From Rhodoferax sp. (GTDB lineage: Bacteria > Pseudomonadota > Gammaproteobacteria > Burkholderiales > Burkholderiaceae_C): 33,220 nt of DNA. The notes under the pieces were generated by a model, which worked only from the letters and a program-made list of their open reading frames with translations, ran no database searches and had not been told where the DNA came from. A program made the position numbers and the translations under genes. The stretch is taken from NCBI RefSeq assembly GCF_028714215.1, contig NZ_JAQTMS010000059.1:1-33220 (forward strand), written 5' to 3'. Below are positions 7,316 to 15,155 of this stretch, one piece after another. Numbering within the stretch: position 1 is the stretch's first letter; each line of letters starts with the position of its first letter.

Positions 7316-8394
7316 GATCTCTCTCCGGTGGCGGGTGCCGCCAGCAGGGCTTGTTGTCCGCTGGCCTCGAAGGCGAACAAACGCTCGGCCGGGATGCCTA
7401 TCCCCAGCCTAGCGTCCAGATCGTGAATGTGAACGCCCTGCACCTGCAGCGTCAATGGCCCGACAGCAGAATCAACATAGAGGAAGGTCTCGGAACCGGA
7501 GACTTCCGAGAAAGTGACCTGGCCGGTCAGCGAGGTCTCCCCCAACCGCAACTCGTTGGCGCGAATGCCAAACCAGTAATCGCCCTGGGCCAAACTCTCC
7601 AGATGCCAGGGCAGGTCGATGCCGGTGCCGCCGGCCAGTTCGATGCTGCCCTCTTTTTTTCTGCCGCGGATGAAGTTCATGGGCGGGTCGTTCACCACCG
7701 CGGCGACTTGCAGCGAGGCCGGGCTGTCGAACACCTGCGCCGGTGTGCCGATTTGCAGGATGCGGCCTTGGTGCATCACCACCACGGTGTCGCCCAGCAG
7801 CATGGCTTCCACCGGGTCGGTGGTGTTGTAGATGACGATGGTCTGGTCCTGATCCGACAGCAAGCTGCGGAACTCGCCGCGCATCTGCTCGCGCAGTTTG
7901 TAGTCCAGGTTGACCAGCGGTTCGTCCAGCAGCAGGATGCCCGACTCGCGCGCCAGCGAGCGCGCCAGCGCTACCCGCTGCTGCTGACCGCCCGAGAGTT
8001 GCGACGGCCGGCGCGTCTCGAAGCCGGTCAAGCCGACCTTGTCCAGCACGCCGCGCACGCGCTGCGCGATGACGGCCTGGTCCAGCTTCTTGCGGCGCAG
8101 CGGAAAAGCGACGTTCTCGGCCACGTTCAGGTGCGGGTAGTTGATGAATTGCTGGTAGACCATGGCGATGTCGCGCTGCCAGGGCGCCAGGGCTGAAAAG
8201 TTCTGTCCGTCAAGTTGCAGCGCGCCCCGGTCCAGCGGCTGCAAGCCGCAGATGGCGCGCATCAGCGTGGTTTTGCCGGCCAGGGTTCGGCCGATCACGG
8301 TGGTCAGTTGGCCGCGCTGGAAGCTGGCGCTGACGCCCCCCAGGTGGGTGACGCCGTCCAGCGTCAGGCTGAGGTCATGGAGTTGCAGGCTCAT
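7312..8394 (-). CDS. ABC transporter ATP-binding protein, GlpS-like (glycerol-type importer)
   Basis: Predicted 360 residues with a C-terminal TOBE-like region. The signature LSGGQ (133-137) and Walker B LLLDEP (Asp157, Glu158) are canonical. Walker A is altered to GRTLAGKT (35-42; Leu at the position of the second conserved Gly), and the switch His is replaced by Thr192 in YNTTDPVEA. These are the opposite deviations to those in the partner ATPase, so a heterodimer would have one intact and one degenerate ATP site. It resembles GlpS of the glycerol importer family. It lies 9 bases after the permease gene and overlaps the next ATPase by 4 bases. Confidence 0.85.
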   Translation of the reverse strand: MSLQLHDLSLTLDGVTHLGGVSASFQRGQLTTVIGRTLAGKTTLMRAICGLQPLDRGALQLDGQNFSALAPWQRDIAMVYQQFINYPHLNVAENVAFPLRRKKLDQAVIAQRVRGVLDKVGLTGFETRRPSQLSGGQQQRVALARSLARESGILLLDEPLVNLDYKLREQMRGEFRSLLSDQDQTIVIYNTTDPVEAMLLGDTVVVMHQGRILQIGTPAQVFDSPASLQVAAVVNDPPMNFIRGRKKEGSIELAGGTGIDLPWHLESLAQGDYWFGIRANELRLGETSLTGQVTFSEVSGSETFLYVDSAVGPLTLQVQGVHIHDLDARLGIGIPAERLFAFEASGQQALLAAPATGERS

Positions 8395-8403
8395 GCTGAT
8401 GCC

Positions 8404-9246
8404 CTAGCGGATGGCGCCGGCCAGCGTGCCGTGCGACAGGAAACGTTCCACCACAAAGGCCACCAGCAGCAGCGGCGCCACCGAGATCAGCGCCGAGGCC
8501 GACAGACTCCACCAGGGTGTGACCGACGAGTTCAAGGCGACCACCGCCACCGGCAGCAACTGGGTGTCGGTAAAGGTCAGGGTGAAGGCAAAGAAGAAAT
8601 CGTTCCAGCCGAAGATCAGGCAGAACATGCCGGCCACGATGATGCCCGGCAAGGAGTTGGGCAGGATGACGCGCAGGAAAGCCTGCATCGGTGTGCAGCC
8701 GTCCAGCATCGCCATCTCGTCGATCTGGCGCGGGATGTTGTTGAAGAAATCCACCATGATCCAGACCGCGATCGGCAGCAACAGCGCCACGTAGACCAGG
8801 ATCAGGCCGATCCTGCTGTCCAGCAGTTCCAACCACTTGAGCATCAGGAAGAACGGGATCGCCAGCACGATGGGTGGCATGATGCGTTGCGAGATGAAGA
8901 AGAAAATCAGGTCCGCGTTTTTGACGAAGCCGGCCCGGTAGCTGAAGCGCGACAGGCCGTAAGCGGCCAGCGATCCCAGCACGATGCTGATCAGGCTGGC
9001 GCTGGCCGTCACGATCAGGCTGTCCATGTAGGGCTTGACGATGTCGATGCCGCCGCCGCCACCGAACAGGCTTTTCCAGCCGGCCAGCGAGGGCTCGTAT
9101 TGCAGCCACGGCAGGTAGGTCGGGCCGCCGGTGACACCGTTGGCGGTCTTGAAGCTGGTGGTCAGGGCCCACAGGAAGGGCGTCACGACGAAGACGCTCC
9201 ACAGCGCCATCGCCAGGTATTTCAGGAACAGGTACAGGCGCGACAT
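8404..9246 (-). CDS. ABC transporter permease, GlpQ-like
   Basis: Predicted 280 residues. Six hydrophobic segments are visible, beginning MSRLYLFLKYLAMALWSVFVV. The cytoplasmic EAA loop is NIPRQIDEMAMLDGCTPMQAFLRVILPNSLPGI-like, the contact site for the ATPase. The start at 9246 is supported by the one-base stop/start overlap (TGATG) with the upstream permease gene; an open frame continues to 9633 but runs through that gene. It is the second inner-membrane subunit of the glycerol-type importer. Confidence 0.85.
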   Translation of the reverse strand: MSRLYLFLKYLAMALWSVFVVTPFLWALTTSFKTANGVTGGPTYLPWLQYEPSLAGWKSLFGGGGGIDIVKPYMDSLIVTASASLISIVLGSLAAYGLSRFSYRAGFVKNADLIFFFISQRIMPPIVLAIPFFLMLKWLELLDSRIGLILVYVALLLPIAVWIMVDFFNNIPRQIDEMAMLDGCTPMQAFLRVILPNSLPGIIVAGMFCLIFGWNDFFFAFTLTFTDTQLLPVAVVALNSSVTPWWSLSASALISVAPLLLVAFVVERFLSHGTLAGAIR

Positions 9247-10127
9247 CAGCTGCGTCCTCCAACCAGGGCGCGGTGCAGCAGTTTGCCGACCAGGGTGAGC
9301 AGCACGATCATGATGAGCAGGTAAGTGATGGAAAGCGACGCTGCGTAGCCGATGTCGAAGTCGCGCAGCCCCTTGATGTAGATGTAATAGCCGGAGGTCT
9401 CGGTGGCGGTGCCGGGGCCGCCCGAGGTCAGCACGTAAACCGTCTCCATCAGCTTGGAGGCCTCGATCAGCCGGATCATGATGGCGCCTATGGAAACCGT
9501 CGCCATCAAGGGGAAGGTCACGTTCAGGAAGGTCCGGATCGGACCGGCGCCATCGATGGCGGCGGCCAGAAACGGCTCGCGGGGCAGGCTGATCAGGCCG
9601 GCCAGCAGCAGCAGGAACATGAACGGCGTCCATTGCCAGATCTCGACGATCATGACGCTGGCGACGGCCCAGCCGCCCGACGTCAGCCAGGGGTAGGGTC
9701 CCAGGCCGATCAGGTGCAGGAAGTCATTGGCCGGCCCCAGCGACTCGTGAAAAATGGTGCGCCAGATGACCGACATGATGACCGGCGTGGTCATCATCGG
9801 AATCAGAAACAGCAGACGAAAAAAACGCCGCGCCTTGACGTCGCGCCAAACCAGCAACGCCAGCGCGAAACCCAAAACATACTGGATCAGCACGGTGCCT
9901 AGCGCCATGCCGCCCAGGCGCGCCAGCGACTGCCAGAAGCGCACGTCGCCCCACAGCTGGGCATAGTTGCTGGCGCCTACCCAATTGAGCTCCGGCGTGA
10001 TCGCATCCCAGCCCGAGGTGCTGACCCGGATGGTGAACAGCAGGGGGAACAGAATAATGGCCAGCAGCGTCAGCAGACCCGGCAGCAGAAAGGCCAGCTT
10101 GTACGGTCTGAGTCCGGTTTCACCCAT
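9246..10127 (-). CDS. ABC transporter permease, GlpP-like
   Basis: Predicted 293 residues with six membrane segments, starting MGETGLRPYKLAFLLPGLLTLLAII. The EAA loop reads SLPREPFLAAAIDGAGPIRTF. It belongs to the MalF/UgpA-type sugar permeases and partners the next gene, which overlaps it by one base. In the rhizobial glycerol system a small membrane protein, GlpU (DUF2160), accompanies the permeases; no frame of that size lies between this gene and the binding-protein gene, so it is missing here. Confidence 0.85.
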   Translation of the reverse strand: MGETGLRPYKLAFLLPGLLTLLAIILFPLLFTIRVSTSGWDAITPELNWVGASNYAQLWGDVRFWQSLARLGGMALGTVLIQYVLGFALALLVWRDVKARRFFRLLFLIPMMTTPVIMSVIWRTIFHESLGPANDFLHLIGLGPYPWLTSGGWAVASVMIVEIWQWTPFMFLLLLAGLISLPREPFLAAAIDGAGPIRTFLNVTFPLMATVSIGAIMIRLIEASKLMETVYVLTSGGPGTATETSGYYIYIKGLRDFDIGYAASLSITYLLIMIVLLTLVGKLLHRALVGGRS

Positions 10128-10199
10128 GAAAACACCTTTGTTGACGCGGCCCGCCTTGGCCGGCGAGCTGCATGCAGGAAAGCAGGAGGCAACGTTACA

Positions 10200-10237
10200 A
10201 GGACACGCTCAAACCGCGCACGATTCGACCGTGTCCT
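10200..10237. other. Stem-loop between binding-protein and permease genes
   Basis: AGGACACG (10200-10207) is perfectly complementary to CGTGTCCT (10230-10237), with a 22-base loop. It sits 19 bases after the stop of the minus-strand binding-protein gene inside the 128-base gap to the permease gene. Such hairpins commonly protect the upstream binding-protein mRNA and lower expression of downstream transporter genes. No T-run follows, so it is more likely a stabiliser than a terminator. Confidence 0.45.
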
Positions 10238-10255
10238 CCACGGAACAAGCGCAAC

Positions 10256-11854
10256 TCAGCGGCCCTTGTCTTCCAGCGCCACCACGTTTTTGTAGGCGCT
10301 GCGAACCTTGTCGACGCCGATCTTGTTGACGATGTCGGTCCACTGCTGGGCCGCCGCATCGAGCGCCGCCTGCGCTGTCTTCTGTCCCGCCATGGCTTCG
10401 GCGACGCCGTTGGCCAGTGTCGACATGAACTGGTTGACACCCGGCACGCGCAGGTCGAAGACCCGGTTGTTGCTGGCATCCATGCCGCCCAGCGTCTTCA
10501 CGTAGTCTTCGGCAACGGTTTTGTCCCAACCCAGTTTGGACTGCCAGAAGCCAGCGTTGAAGTGCGCCTTGCGGTAGGGGTTGATACCGAAGCGGCCGAT
10601 CTGGAGATCCAGGTCCGCATTGGCTTCGTTGGAGAAGAAGCACAGGTAGTCGAACGCCATGTCCTGGTTCTTGGAAGCCTTGGCCACCGCCGAGGTCCAG
10701 CCCCAGGTGATGTAAGGCGGTGCATTGGGCGTGTCGAAGTGGTCCCACTTGCCGGTCAAGCGGTTCCAGACTTCATTGGCGCCGGGCAGGGGTGCAGCCG
10801 CGACCTTGTTGCGGATCGGGCTGCCTTGTTCCATCGCCTGGATGAAGGCGTCGTCCCAGCTGTAGCTCATCAGCGTCTGGCCGCCACCGAACGAGAAGAT
10901 CTCGTCGCCCAGGCCGAAATTGCTGCCGCCGGGCGGGAACGCCGCCTTGGCCTTGATGAACATCTCCAGGCCGCGCACCCAGCCCGGGTTGTTGATCTGC
11001 GGCTTCATGCTCGCCAGGTCGAAGAAGAAGCCGCCCTTGACATTGGGATTCTTGGCGTAGGCCGCGACCCGGCTGATGAAGGCCGAGAACATCAGGTCGT
11101 CGCGCTTGGTGACCTCGGCGCTGCCGAAGTGGGGCTTGCCGTCACCGGCCCAGTCCCAGCCCGAGAAGAAGGCCGCGACGTCGTTGTACTCGTCCCAGGT
11201 GGCGGGCACCTTCAGGGTCTTGCCGGTCTTTTCCTTGTAGCGCGCCTGCATCTGCGGATTGTTGAAGATGTCGGAGCGGTACTTCATGTAGTGGCGGTCG
11301 CCATCGACCGGGTACTGCACCATCTGGTTGCCCCAGGTCGCCACGTCGCGGTAGTTGGCGGTGACGTCCTTCATGCCGCTGGCGGCGGCATAGGCGGCCG
11401 GCACCGGCGCCAGAAAGCTCTGCACGTCGCCAATCCACAGGGACGGGTAGAACAGCACATCGTAGGCCGCCTGCCCGGTCTGGAACGGAATCATGATCCG
11501 CTGGTACAGGTCGCCGAACGGAATATGCACCACGTCGACCTTTGCGCCGGTCAAGTCCTGGAATTGCTTTGCATGAACGTCCGTCGGCTCGCCCAGCACC
11601 GGCACCGCGTGGCTGATGATCTTCAGGGTCCGGCCCTTGTAGCTCTTCTTCGCAATGGCCTCGTAGGAGCACATGCCCGGCACGTCGGCGGCCGAGCCGT
11701 ACTTGGCGTAGTCACCGTATTTGCCGTAGCTGATGTCGGCCGCCGTTGCGCTGACGCCGCCAAACTGCAAGACAGCGGCGGCGACGGCGCCCAGCAGTAC
11801 CGGAGCGCTGATTTTCTGCTTCAGGGCAGGGATTCGAATCGATGCGTGTTTCAT
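10256..11854 (-). CDS. ABC transporter periplasmic substrate-binding protein, GlpV-like
   Basis: Predicted 532 residues, long for a sugar-binding protein but close to the GlpV-type family. The signal peptide is MKHASIRIPALKQKISAPVL followed by a hydrophobic stretch ending in SATAAD. The mature protein begins with a family-specific extension rich in YGKYGDY and a Cys-containing MCSYEAI, then GRTLKIISHAVP. The C-terminal half has typical type-I binding-protein wording (SYSWDDAFIQAM, ITWGWTSAVAKASKNQDMAFDYLCFFS). A good ribosome site (GAGGAAG) precedes the ATG at 11854. It lies 39 bases downstream of the alcohol dehydrogenase gene and upstream of both permeases. The expected ligand class is a small polyol or alcohol, inferred from the transporter type and the neighbouring dehydrogenase. 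Confidence 0.85.
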   Translation of the reverse strand: MKHASIRIPALKQKISAPVLLGAVAAAVLQFGGVSATAADISYGKYGDYAKYGSAADVPGMCSYEAIAKKSYKGRTLKIISHAVPVLGEPTDVHAKQFQDLTGAKVDVVHIPFGDLYQRIMIPFQTGQAAYDVLFYPSLWIGDVQSFLAPVPAAYAAASGMKDVTANYRDVATWGNQMVQYPVDGDRHYMKYRSDIFNNPQMQARYKEKTGKTLKVPATWDEYNDVAAFFSGWDWAGDGKPHFGSAEVTKRDDLMFSAFISRVAAYAKNPNVKGGFFFDLASMKPQINNPGWVRGLEMFIKAKAAFPPGGSNFGLGDEIFSFGGGQTLMSYSWDDAFIQAMEQGSPIRNKVAAAPLPGANEVWNRLTGKWDHFDTPNAPPYITWGWTSAVAKASKNQDMAFDYLCFFSNEANADLDLQIGRFGINPYRKAHFNAGFWQSKLGWDKTVAEDYVKTLGGMDASNNRVFDLRVPGVNQFMSTLANGVAEAMAGQKTAQAALDAAAQQWTDIVNKIGVDKVRSAYKNVVALEDKGR

Positions 11855-11893
11855 GTGTCTTCCTCTTTGTGTGCTTGGTTTGCGGGGGGTGGT

Positions 11894-12946
11894 TTACGGA
11901 ATGAGCACGGCGCGTCCGTGTATCTTTCCGTTGTGGAGATCCTTGAGCGCCTGGTTGGCGTCGGCGAGCCGGTATTCCACCGTCGCCAGATTGACCAGGC
12001 CGCGATCGGCCAGTGCCATCAACTCGACCAGCTCGGCCCAGTTGCCGACCAGATTGCCGATGATGTTTTTCTCGGTGATGATCAGGTCGACGGCCGGCAC
12101 CTTGATGTCCTCGCCGTAGCCGACGATGTAGTAGTTGCCCATGGGGCGGGTCATCGCCAGGCCTTTGCTGGTGGTGCCTTTTTCGCCGACGAAATCGATC
12201 ACCGCCTCGGCGCCCTGGCCATCGGTCAGAGACAGCACCGCTTCCACTTCATTGCCGTCGGCCAGGATCAGATGATCGGCGCCGCTCTTGCCGGCCAGCT
12301 TCAGCGAGGCCTCCGACTTGTCGACGACGATGATGTCGGCCGCGCACATGGCTTTCAGGCACTGGATGCCGATGTGGCCCAGGCCGCCCGCGCCGATGAC
12401 GACGCAGCGCTCGCCGGGCAGCAGGTGGCGCGTCGCCTTTTTGACGGCGCGGTAGGCGGTCAAGCCGGCGTCGGCGTAGGGTGCGACGTCCTTCGGCGCC
12501 AGCGTCTTGGGCAGCGGCACGATGTTGCGTTCCGAGGTGCCCAGGTACTGCGCATAGCCGCCGTTGGAATCCAACCCCGGGAACTTGCCGACGCCGTGCA
12601 TGTCGTGGCCGCGCCGGCAGGCCAGGCAGGTGCCGCCGGTGATCTTGGGATGGACGATGACCGGGTCGCCGACCTTCAGGTTCTCGACGTCCTTGCCGAC
12701 GGCCTCGATCCAGCCGGCGTTCTCGTGGCCCATGATGAAGGGCAGCAGGGCCTTGCCGGTCGGGTCCATGTGCGGCTTCCAGACGCCCTCGATGATGTGC
12801 AGGTCGGTGCGGCAGACACCGGCGCCGCCGATGCGCACGATGACGTCGGTCGACTTGCTGATGGTGGGATCGGGAACATCCTCCAGCGACACCCATTGGT
12901 CCGCAGTCAGTTGTTCGTCGTAGGCTTTAAGCACTTGTGCTTTCAT
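11894..12946 (-). CDS. Zinc-containing NAD(P)-dependent alcohol dehydrogenase
   Basis: Predicted 350 residues, MDR superfamily. The catalytic zinc ligands are Cys45 (GVCRTDLH), His74-Glu75 (GHENAGW) and probably Asp159 (YADAGLTAY). The Rossmann motif is GAGGLG at 185-190, followed by Asp209 at the end of the second strand, which favours NAD. In the usual structural-zinc loop only Cys107 and Cys110 remain (CLACRRGHDMHG), so the structural zinc is probably absent or differently bound. The start at 12946 has a strong AGGAGA ribosome site; the frame also continues upstream to 13186 but the sequence there is promoter DNA. It is the first gene of the operon behind a sigma-54 promoter and probably oxidises the imported alcohol or its product. 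Confidence 0.88.
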   Translation of the reverse strand: MKAQVLKAYDEQLTADQWVSLEDVPDPTISKSTDVIVRIGGAGVCRTDLHIIEGVWKPHMDPTGKALLPFIMGHENAGWIEAVGKDVENLKVGDPVIVHPKITGGTCLACRRGHDMHGVGKFPGLDSNGGYAQYLGTSERNIVPLPKTLAPKDVAPYADAGLTAYRAVKKATRHLLPGERCVVIGAGGLGHIGIQCLKAMCAADIIVVDKSEASLKLAGKSGADHLILADGNEVEAVLSLTDGQGAEAVIDFVGEKGTTSKGLAMTRPMGNYYIVGYGEDIKVPAVDLIITEKNIIGNLVGNWAELVELMALADRGLVNLATVEYRLADANQALKDLHNGKIHGRAVLIP

Positions 12947-12994
12947 TTCGGTGGTCTCCTGTGGCGGCGACATGCCGCGAATCAGGCCAGACAC

Positions 12995-13010
12995 TGCACA
13001 CTCCGTGCCA
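12995..13010 (-). promoter_or_regulatory. Sigma-54 promoter of the adh-importer operon
   Basis: Read on the minus strand the site is TGGCACG-GAGT-GTGCA. Compared with the sigma-54 consensus TGGCACG-N4-TTGCA it has one mismatch, and the invariant GG and GC are at the correct spacing. Transcription would begin near 12983, about 37 bases before the ATG at 12946. The divergent gene encodes a sigma-54 activator, which makes this call strong. Confidence 0.82.
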
Positions 13011-13075
13011 ACACGAACAATCGATCGTTTGGCTGGAGAAGCCCGGATTCGGCGGGCCAGATCGCGTCCATCAAA

Positions 13076-13113
13076 TGAACGTTCAAGCCGTTGCACTGTC
13101 CAGTTTCTGCACA
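13076..13113. promoter_or_regulatory. Candidate upstream activator sites for the sigma-54 regulator
   Basis: The perfect palindrome TGAACGTTCA occupies 13076-13085 and the inverted repeat TGTCCAG-TTT-CTGCACA (6 of 7 arm matches) occupies 13097-13113. The second lies about 114-130 bases upstream of the predicted start site, the normal distance for enhancer-like sites of sigma-54 activators. Another near-palindrome, AACAATCGATCGTT (13016-13029), is close to the promoter. Which of these the regulator uses is inference. Confidence 0.45.
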
Positions 13114-13137
13114 TTGAAGATTTGCGTATTCCCCCTA

Positions 13138-13155
13138 GAATGGCCCGTTCCATTC
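13138..13155. promoter_or_regulatory. Inverted repeat before the regulator gene
   Basis: GAATGG (13138-13143) and CCATTC (13150-13155) are perfect 6-base arms with a 6-base spacer, 25 bases upstream of the regulator's ATG. It may serve as an autoregulatory operator or an additional activator site for the divergent promoter. No experimental motif is known to me for this exact regulator. Confidence 0.35.
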
Positions 13156-13180
13156 GTGCGAAGTACATGAAGGAGGAGAC

Positions 13181-15058
13181 ATGCAACAGTTATCCGGGAT
13201 CGAGCGCGCGCGCCGCGCGCTGGAGAGCGGTCACCGCTTTCCGGCCGCCAGCCTGACCACCTCCGTGGCCGCCAGTTGGCAGCGCTGCCGTGACTATGGG
13301 CTGGCCCCCTGCGCGCAGCCGCGCGACATCGTGCTGCCTTTTGCCGAGGTGCGGCAAAAGCGCGAACGCAACGCGGTGCTCAGGCGCCTGGCGCTGGCCG
13401 AGATGCACAACCTGTACGCCCAGATCGCCGGCTCCAACTTTCTGATCGCGTTTGCCGATCCCGACGGCGTCGTGCTCGACACCGTCAGCGACCAGGACTT
13501 TGCCGACAGCCGTGCCGGCAAGACCATCATTCCGGGCAGCGTCTGGCGCGAGAACGACAGCGGCACCAACGCCCTGGGACTGGCCATTCTGGAAAAGTCG
13601 CCGGTCGCCATCTATGGCCGCGAGCATTACTTCAGCGGCTACGGGCAACTCAGTTGCATGGCGGCGCCTATTCTGGATGCCAAGGGCGAAGTGGTGGGCC
13701 TGCTGGATGCTTCCTGCGCCAGCGAGGTGCGCCAGCAGCACACCCATGCGCTGGTGAAAATGGCGGCGGCGACGGTCGAGAACGGCTTGATCTACCAGGA
13801 GAGCAGCGGCCACTTCATCCTGGCCTTTCACCCCCGCTCGGAATACCTGGACACCTTGTCCTCGGGCCTGGTTGCGGTATCGCGCGACGGCGCCGTGGCC
13901 TCCGTGAATCGGCCGGGGCAGTCGCTGCTGGCCGGACTGCCGGCCCGCCAGGGCGTTCATTTCGACGCTCTGTTCGACGGCAAATTCGATGTCGCGATCG
14001 AGAATCTGATGCGCGGCGGCGTCATCCGGATACGCGACCGCGCCGGCAGCAGCGTCTTCATGGTCTGTCGCCAGATCGGCCTGCGCGGCCAAGCGGCCAG
14101 CGGTTTGCGGGCAACGGCCGCTACCGTGCCGAAGGTGGCCATCGTGCGCGAACAAGGCGACATCGGCTTTGTCTGCCAGGACGCCGGCTTGAGCCACGCC
14201 ATGGCCGGCCTGAAAAACGCCACGCGCTTGCGCATGCCGATTCATTTGCACGGTGAGACCGGCACCGGCAAGGAATTGATGGCGCGCCACGTGCACGAAC
14301 TCAGCGGCCGCCAGGGCGAGTTTGTGGCGCTCAACTGCGGCGCCGTGCCCGAGGCCTTGTTCATCTCGGAAATTTTCGGCCACGAGCGCGGCGCCTTCAC
14401 CGACGCGCGGCACGATGGCGCGCCGGGGCTGGCGCGCCAAGCCGACGGCGGCTCGCTGTTCCTGGATGAAGTGGCCGACATTCCGCCGGCCGTGCAAACC
14501 GTGTTGCTGCGTTTTCTCGACAGCATGGAGGTGCGCCCGGTGGGTGGCAAGACCGGCCGAAAAGTGGATGTGCAGATCATTTCGGCGACCAACAGCGATC
14601 TGACCGAAATGGTCGCCGCGCGCCGCTTTCGGGCCGACCTTTTGTACCGGCTCAACGCCTATACGCTAAAGCTCCCACCGCTCAAGCAGCGGCAGGATTT
14701 TGCCGCCATCGTGAAACGCTTGATGGATGAGCTGGCGCCCGACGCCGCCATCACCGACGCTGCCATCAACCATTTGCGCAAGGCCGACTGGCCCGGCAAC
14801 ATCCGCCAATTGCGCGGTGTGTTGCAGCGTGCGCTGGTGCGCCGAAACATGGAATACATAGACGAAGTTTCCTTCGATGACCTGGCGCTGACGACGGACG
14901 ATGCCGGCGAAGTCTGCGACGGCTGCCGCGGCCACCCGCTGAACCAGCACAAGTGCCGGGAGATCCGCTTGAAGTACGCCTCGGCGGGGCACAATATTTC
15001 CGAGACTGCGCGCGCCCTGGGGCTGTCCCGCACCACGGTCTACAAACACGTCTGCTGA
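13181..15058 (+). CDS. AcoR-like sigma-54-dependent transcriptional activator (GAF-AAA+-Fis HTH)
   Basis: Predicted 625 residues. The N-terminal region (about 1-210) is the GAF-type sensor of AcoR/DhaR-like activators, with VWRENDSGTNALGLAI and GYGQLSCMAAPI. A PAS-like segment follows at about 220-300. The AAA+ domain has Walker A GETGTGKE (358-365) and Walker B SLFLDE (425-430). The sigma-54 contact loop reads GAFTDA (404-409) instead of the usual GAFTGA. The C-terminus has a Fis-type helix-turn-helix (NISETARALGLSRTTVYKHV), preceded by Cys579, Cys582 and Cys592. A strong ribosome site (AAGGAGGAG) precedes the ATG. It is divergent from the alcohol dehydrogenase-importer operon and most likely activates it in response to an alcohol, diol or ketone. 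Confidence 0.9.
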   Translation: MQQLSGIERARRALESGHRFPAASLTTSVAASWQRCRDYGLAPCAQPRDIVLPFAEVRQKRERNAVLRRLALAEMHNLYAQIAGSNFLIAFADPDGVVLDTVSDQDFADSRAGKTIIPGSVWRENDSGTNALGLAILEKSPVAIYGREHYFSGYGQLSCMAAPILDAKGEVVGLLDASCASEVRQQHTHALVKMAAATVENGLIYQESSGHFILAFHPRSEYLDTLSSGLVAVSRDGAVASVNRPGQSLLAGLPARQGVHFDALFDGKFDVAIENLMRGGVIRIRDRAGSSVFMVCRQIGLRGQAASGLRATAATVPKVAIVREQGDIGFVCQDAGLSHAMAGLKNATRLRMPIHLHGETGTGKELMARHVHELSGRQGEFVALNCGAVPEALFISEIFGHERGAFTDARHDGAPGLARQADGGSLFLDEVADIPPAVQTVLLRFLDSMEVRPVGGKTGRKVDVQIISATNSDLTEMVAARRFRADLLYRLNAYTLKLPPLKQRQDFAAIVKRLMDELAPDAAITDAAINHLRKADWPGNIRQLRGVLQRALVRRNMEYIDEVSFDDLALTTDDAGEVCDGCRGHPLNQHKCREIRLKYASAGHNISETARALGLSRTTVYKHVC

Positions 15059-15098
15059 TTCCGTGGCCGCTGGGCCGGGACGGCCTGCTTCGGTTGAA

Positions 15099-15116
15099 TT
15101 GACATCTATCTGACAT
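15099..15116 (+). promoter_or_regulatory. Candidate Pho box upstream of phnC
   Basis: TTGACAT-CTAT-CTGACAT gives two 7-base units at the 11-base period expected of a PhoB site, 40 bases before the phnC ATG. Each unit departs from CTGTCAT (T to A at the fourth base, plus one more in the first unit), but the tandem spacing is exact. A possible -10, TTAACT, lies about 10 bases downstream (15126-15131). The first half also resembles a -35 hexamer, so simple sigma-70 use is an alternative. Confidence 0.45.
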
Positions 15117-15155
15117 ATTGGGCAGTTAACTTAGCGGCTTCCAACAGGAGCCCGC

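Noticed and set aside
8404..9633. An N-terminally extended permease reaching to 9633
   Set aside because: The extension runs out of frame through the upstream permease gene; the TGATG junction fixes the start at 9246.
10172..13078. A 968-codon plus-strand open frame opposite the binding-protein and alcohol dehydrogenase genes
   Set aside because: It is the antisense shadow of two well-supported genes in GC-rich DNA; its translation is rich in His, Arg, Gly and Val with no domain, and it has no ribosome site.
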